Origin: an uncultured Clostridia bacterium
Lineage (GTDB): Bacteria; Bacillota; Clostridia; Peptostreptococcales; Anaerovoracaceae
Length of the DNA stretch: 23,381 nt
Assembly (NCBI GenBank): GCA_934277495.1
Contig: CAKQUI010000023.1
Location: 1 to 23,381 of the forward strand
Direction: 5' to 3'
Shown piece after piece: positions 21,708-23,381 of this stretch. Under the pieces are notes generated by a model. It worked only from the letters and a program-made list of their open reading frames with translations, did no database searches and was not told the origin of the DNA. Positions within the stretch are counted from its first letter, which is position 1; each line of letters starts with the position of its first letter. The translations under genes and the position numbers were made by a program.

Positions 21708-21730
21708 ATTATATCACACTGTAAATGTGA
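21708..21730 (-). promoter_or_regulatory. Extended -10 promoter with overlapping inverted repeat downstream of the late regulator gene
   Basis: The minus strand reads TGATATAAT (extended -10) at 21716-21708. Overlapping it and extending upstream (21730-21714) is TCACA-N7-TGTGA, an inverted repeat that could bind a dimeric regulator. The element starts 11 nt after the stop codon of the sigma-like regulator, where RinA/ArpU-type factors usually act to switch on late genes. A second small palindrome, GTACAATGTAC, lies at 21653-21663. Confidence 0.5.
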
Positions 21731-21740
21731 CGTGCAGTGA

Positions 21741-22139
21741 CTACTTTTGACTATCCCAGAATGATTTAAGCTTCCTGGACACCGTCTCCCGTGCATACCC
21801 AAGCTCCTGTGCGATCTCCTCCTGCGTCAGACCGTTCACGTACTGCAGTCTCAGGATGTCTCTGAGCTCCGGATCCTGCACACTGTCGAGCCAGTTTTCA
21901 AGGTACCATCTCTCTGCCTGTATCCTGCCGAGTTTTTCATAAAGGCGCTGTTTCAGCTTGATATACTCAACATCTCCGTATCCGCTTATCACGATATTGT
22001 GAGGATATCCTGTGCGGTAATCTTTAGCTGTGTCAGACAGCAATTCATGTGGTGAAAATCGCACATCCTCGATCTCGATTTCAAGGTGCTCTATTTCTTT
22101 TATCAAACTTCTCAGCTTCTTCAGTCTCTCCTTGTCCAT
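21741..22139 (-). CDS. Sigma-region-4-like late transcription regulator (DUF1492/ArpU/RinA type)
   Basis: This 132-aa protein probably activates the late genes. Residues 1-25 and 60-85 are charged helices likely to form a coiled coil. Residues 90-127 form the sigma-70 region-4-type HTH (DPELRDILRLQYVNGLTQEEIAQELGYARETVSRKLKSF). A GYPHNIVISGYGD segment near 44-56 is common in phage DUF1492 proteins. It stands at the end of the early/middle genes with a promoter directly after it and the terminase genes beyond, the usual place of this regulator. It starts directly after the previous stop. Confidence 0.85.
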   Translation of the reverse strand: MDKERLKKLRSLIKEIEHLEIEIEDVRFSPHELLSDTAKDYRTGYPHNIVISGYGDVEYIKLKQRLYEKLGRIQAERWYLENWLDSVQDPELRDILRLQYVNGLTQEEIAQELGYARETVSRKLKSFWDSQK

Positions 22140-22328
22140 TCAATCCTTCCTCATCATTCTTCGTATCCCGTCGTTTCTTGCAAGTCTCGACTCCCTGTCT
22201 ACCCACTTTCTCTCTTTGATTTTCTGCTGCTGCCGGTCGAAGCTGTCCTTTGCGACCTTGTATTTCACGCAGCTTCCGTGACAGTCAGGTCTTCTTTCCC
22301 AGCAGTTCATGCAGCATTCAAAACCCAT
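22140..22328 (-). CDS. Small Cys-rich protein, possible zinc-binding
   Basis: This 62-aa protein has five Cys in its first 20 residues (ECCMNCWERRPDCHGSC), giving a plausible zinc-binding or disulphide-prone knuckle. A strongly basic, helical C-terminal half follows (DRQQQKIKERKWVDRESRLARNDGIRRMMRK), which suggests nucleic-acid contact. Such ORFs are common before the late regulator in Clostridia phages. The start is the internal ATG at 22328 with GGAG 6 nt upstream; the longer frame starting at 22370 overlaps the previous gene and has no ribosome binding site. Confidence 0.75.
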   Translation of the reverse strand: MGFECCMNCWERRPDCHGSCVKYKVAKDSFDRQQQKIKERKWVDRESRLARNDGIRRMMRKD

Positions 22329-22341
22329 AGGCGTCTCCTTT

Positions 22342-22890
22342 TTATGTAGCTGATGCGTTCTTGTATTCATCCAGCCTGTTCTTTATCGTCTGAGGGGCAC
22401 ATCCCATCTCATCCGCTATCTTTTCAAGCATCCAGCCTGCTTTTCTCAGCGCACGTATTTTGCCGTCGTCAAGGTTCTTTCTCTGCGTACCTGTCTTTGG
22501 GACCGGATCACACTTTTTCTTGAGTTCTGCAATGATTTCAGCTTTTTCTTCCTGCTGATCAGTGGCCATTGGTGCAGACGTAACAGACTCCGCAGGCTCG
22601 ACAATATCAGCAGGTTTCGTCACTGCCCCCCCTGCTACCTCCGCAGCACATGCAGCATATCCGGCGATGTCGATATAATTATCAGGCTTAAACTTTCCCG
22701 TCTGTATCCTCGCGATTTTCAGCAGTATCATCATGATAGCCACATCTTCAGCTTCCAGCATTACGTCTCCCAGGTAACCCGACCACAGACCCGCTATGAT
22801 TGCAAAATTATCCTCAGGTTTACCGTAGCTGTCCTGACGGTCTTCACAGACGGTCTTTATTGCAGTGTCTAAGATTTCTTTTCTGTTCAT
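22342..22890 (-). CDS. DUF6378-like protein with C-terminal helix-turn-helix
   Basis: This is a 182-aa two-part protein. Residues 1-90 match the DUF6378 phage domain (EDRQDSYGKPEDNFAIIAGLWSGYLG, then AEDVAIMMILLKIARIQTGKFKPDNYIDIAGYAA), an all-helical domain of unknown function that has been compared with nucleotide-metabolism folds. A Pro/Ala/Glu-rich linker (92-140) leads to an HTH at 143-175 (KIRALRKAGWMLEKIADEMGCAPQTIKNRLDEY). The HTH suggests DNA binding by this fused form. The linker composition marks a fusion of two modules. The ATG overlaps the preceding stop as ATGA. Confidence 0.75.
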   Translation of the reverse strand: MNRKEILDTAIKTVCEDRQDSYGKPEDNFAIIAGLWSGYLGDVMLEAEDVAIMMILLKIARIQTGKFKPDNYIDIAGYAACAAEVAGGAVTKPADIVEPAESVTSAPMATDQQEEKAEIIAELKKKCDPVPKTGTQRKNLDDGKIRALRKAGWMLEKIADEMGCAPQTIKNRLDEYKNASAT

Positions 22891-23018
22891 TCTTCCACCT
22901 CACTTTCAAGCCACTCTGTCAGTCTCTTCATGCCGTATCCAAGTTCTTTGTGTCTATAAAAGAACTCCATCATTTCCTCGACTGTTTCCATTGATTTTAT
23001 CTTTTCAAATACTGTCAT
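22887..23018 (-). CDS. Small hypothetical protein (43 aa)
   Basis: A clear AGGAGG stands 5 nt before the ATG at 23018, and the stop overlaps the ATG of the DUF6378-like gene (ATGA). The product is acidic and helical (EKIKSMETVEEMMEFFYRHKELG ... TEWLESEVEE) and unknown to me. Good translation signals and gene coupling argue that it is real despite its length. Confidence 0.7.
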   Translation of the reverse strand: MTVFEKIKSMETVEEMMEFFYRHKELGYGMKRLTEWLESEVEE

Positions 23019-23027
23019 GTTTTCCTC

Positions 23028-23366
23028 CTATATCAGTGCGGTATAACCCATGTCTAAACCGTTATTGTATAAAAAATCCATAAGCTGATTAATAAAAAAC
23101 ACAGATGAGAATTGTTCAAACTCTAACGTGATTTCTCGTATAGTTAATTTTTTAAAATCATTTATCTTGCCTATTAAATTACTTCCTGGAAGTCCATAAT
23201 GCCAAGTAGTTGAAATTTTGTTGACGCTTCCTGTTATTTCGTCAATTTCTTCGTTTGATTCAGGATAGGCAAAATATTTATATGCGTTCTTTATGTAAAT
23301 GTCAGTAAGCGTCAAACCATAGCACATAGCCGGCGGGGCTAAAATATGAAAGAATGTCTCCATCAA
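23028..23366 (-). CDS. AT-rich hypothetical protein, possibly truncated by the window edge
   Basis: Up to 112 residues from the first in-window start codons (TTG-ATG at 23366-23361), but the frame stays open to the window end and no ribosome binding site is visible, so the true start may lie outside. A hand count of 23041-23160 gives about 27% GC, far below the other genes. The sequence is rich in Ile, Phe, Tyr and Asn, with a C-terminal helix (FFINQLMDFLYNNG). I do not recognise it. Its composition suggests recent acquisition. Confidence 0.5.
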   Translation of the reverse strand: MMETFFHILAPPAMCYGLTLTDIYIKNAYKYFAYPESNEEIDEITGSVNKISTTWHYGLPGSNLIGKINDFKKLTIREITLEFEQFSSVFFINQLMDFLYNNGLDMGYTALI

Positions 23367-23381
23367 TATACAAACAGGAGG

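Noticed and set aside
21557..21802. 81-aa minus-strand frame overlapping the end of the regulator gene
   Set aside because: It starts inside the regulator gene in another frame and runs through the promoter and terminator; its Cys/His/Ser-rich product looks random.
1..23381. CRISPR array, insertion sequence or attachment site
   Set aside because: No regularly spaced repeats, transposase-like protein or terminal inverted repeats were seen; the short repeats found belong to fibre-domain duplication, and no integrase or att-like core is visible.

Overview
The window is the late (packaging and morphogenesis) half of a tailed siphophage or prophage. It most likely comes from a low-to-mid-GC Firmicutes host of the Clostridia type. 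The host call is inferred from strong AGGAGG ribosome binding sites, the N-terminal LQLFA tags on structural proteins, and a TP901-1/SPP1-like gene order; nothing in the window identifies a species. Every well-supported gene is on the minus strand, so transcription runs from 23381 towards 1. No integrase, repressor, replication, holin or lysin gene is visible, so temperate and free phage cannot be told apart.

Right end (23381-21741), transition to late genes: an AT-rich unknown ORF that may be cut by the window edge, a 43-aa ORF, a DUF6378-like protein fused to a helix-turn-helix (HTH), a small Cys-rich protein, and a sigma-region-4-like regulator of the DUF1492/ArpU/RinA kind. Just past the regulator lie an extended -10 promoter with an overlapping inverted repeat, a strong terminator, a second -10-like box, a 61-aa ORF, and a compact tRNA-like RNA with its own extended -10 and terminator.

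Head module (21136-11594): terS, terL, SPP1-type portal, MuF minor head protein, a 72-aa ORF, a retropepsin-like aspartic protease, a Prp-type cysteine protease, scaffold, HK97-fold major capsid, a small ORF, and four neck/tail-completion proteins.

Tail module (11584-187): tail tube, the gpG/gpGT chaperone pair with a T TTT TTC slippery site, tape measure, a very large distal tail protein, a Tal-like hub, and two fibre/baseplate proteins. A terminator closes the fibre gene. A 40-aa ORF and the first codons of another gene follow.

The most notable part is 15.0-16.5 kb. Three unrelated protease folds are encoded side by side where a phage normally has one prohead protease: a zincin (HEQLH) fused to the C-terminus of the MuF protein, a DTGS aspartic protease, and a Prp-like cysteine protease. 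Three structural proteins (scaffold, capsid, tail tube) carry an N-terminal LQLFA tag resembling the Prp cleavage site of Firmicute ribosomal protein L27, so the phage seems to encode both a protease and its substrates. The MuF zincin domain is AT-rich and is followed by a small overlapping ORF, which looks like an injected effector with a possible immunity partner. Several hairpin-plus-U-tract elements sit inside the late operon, one directly against the Prp start codon. They suggest attenuation or a need for antitermination.
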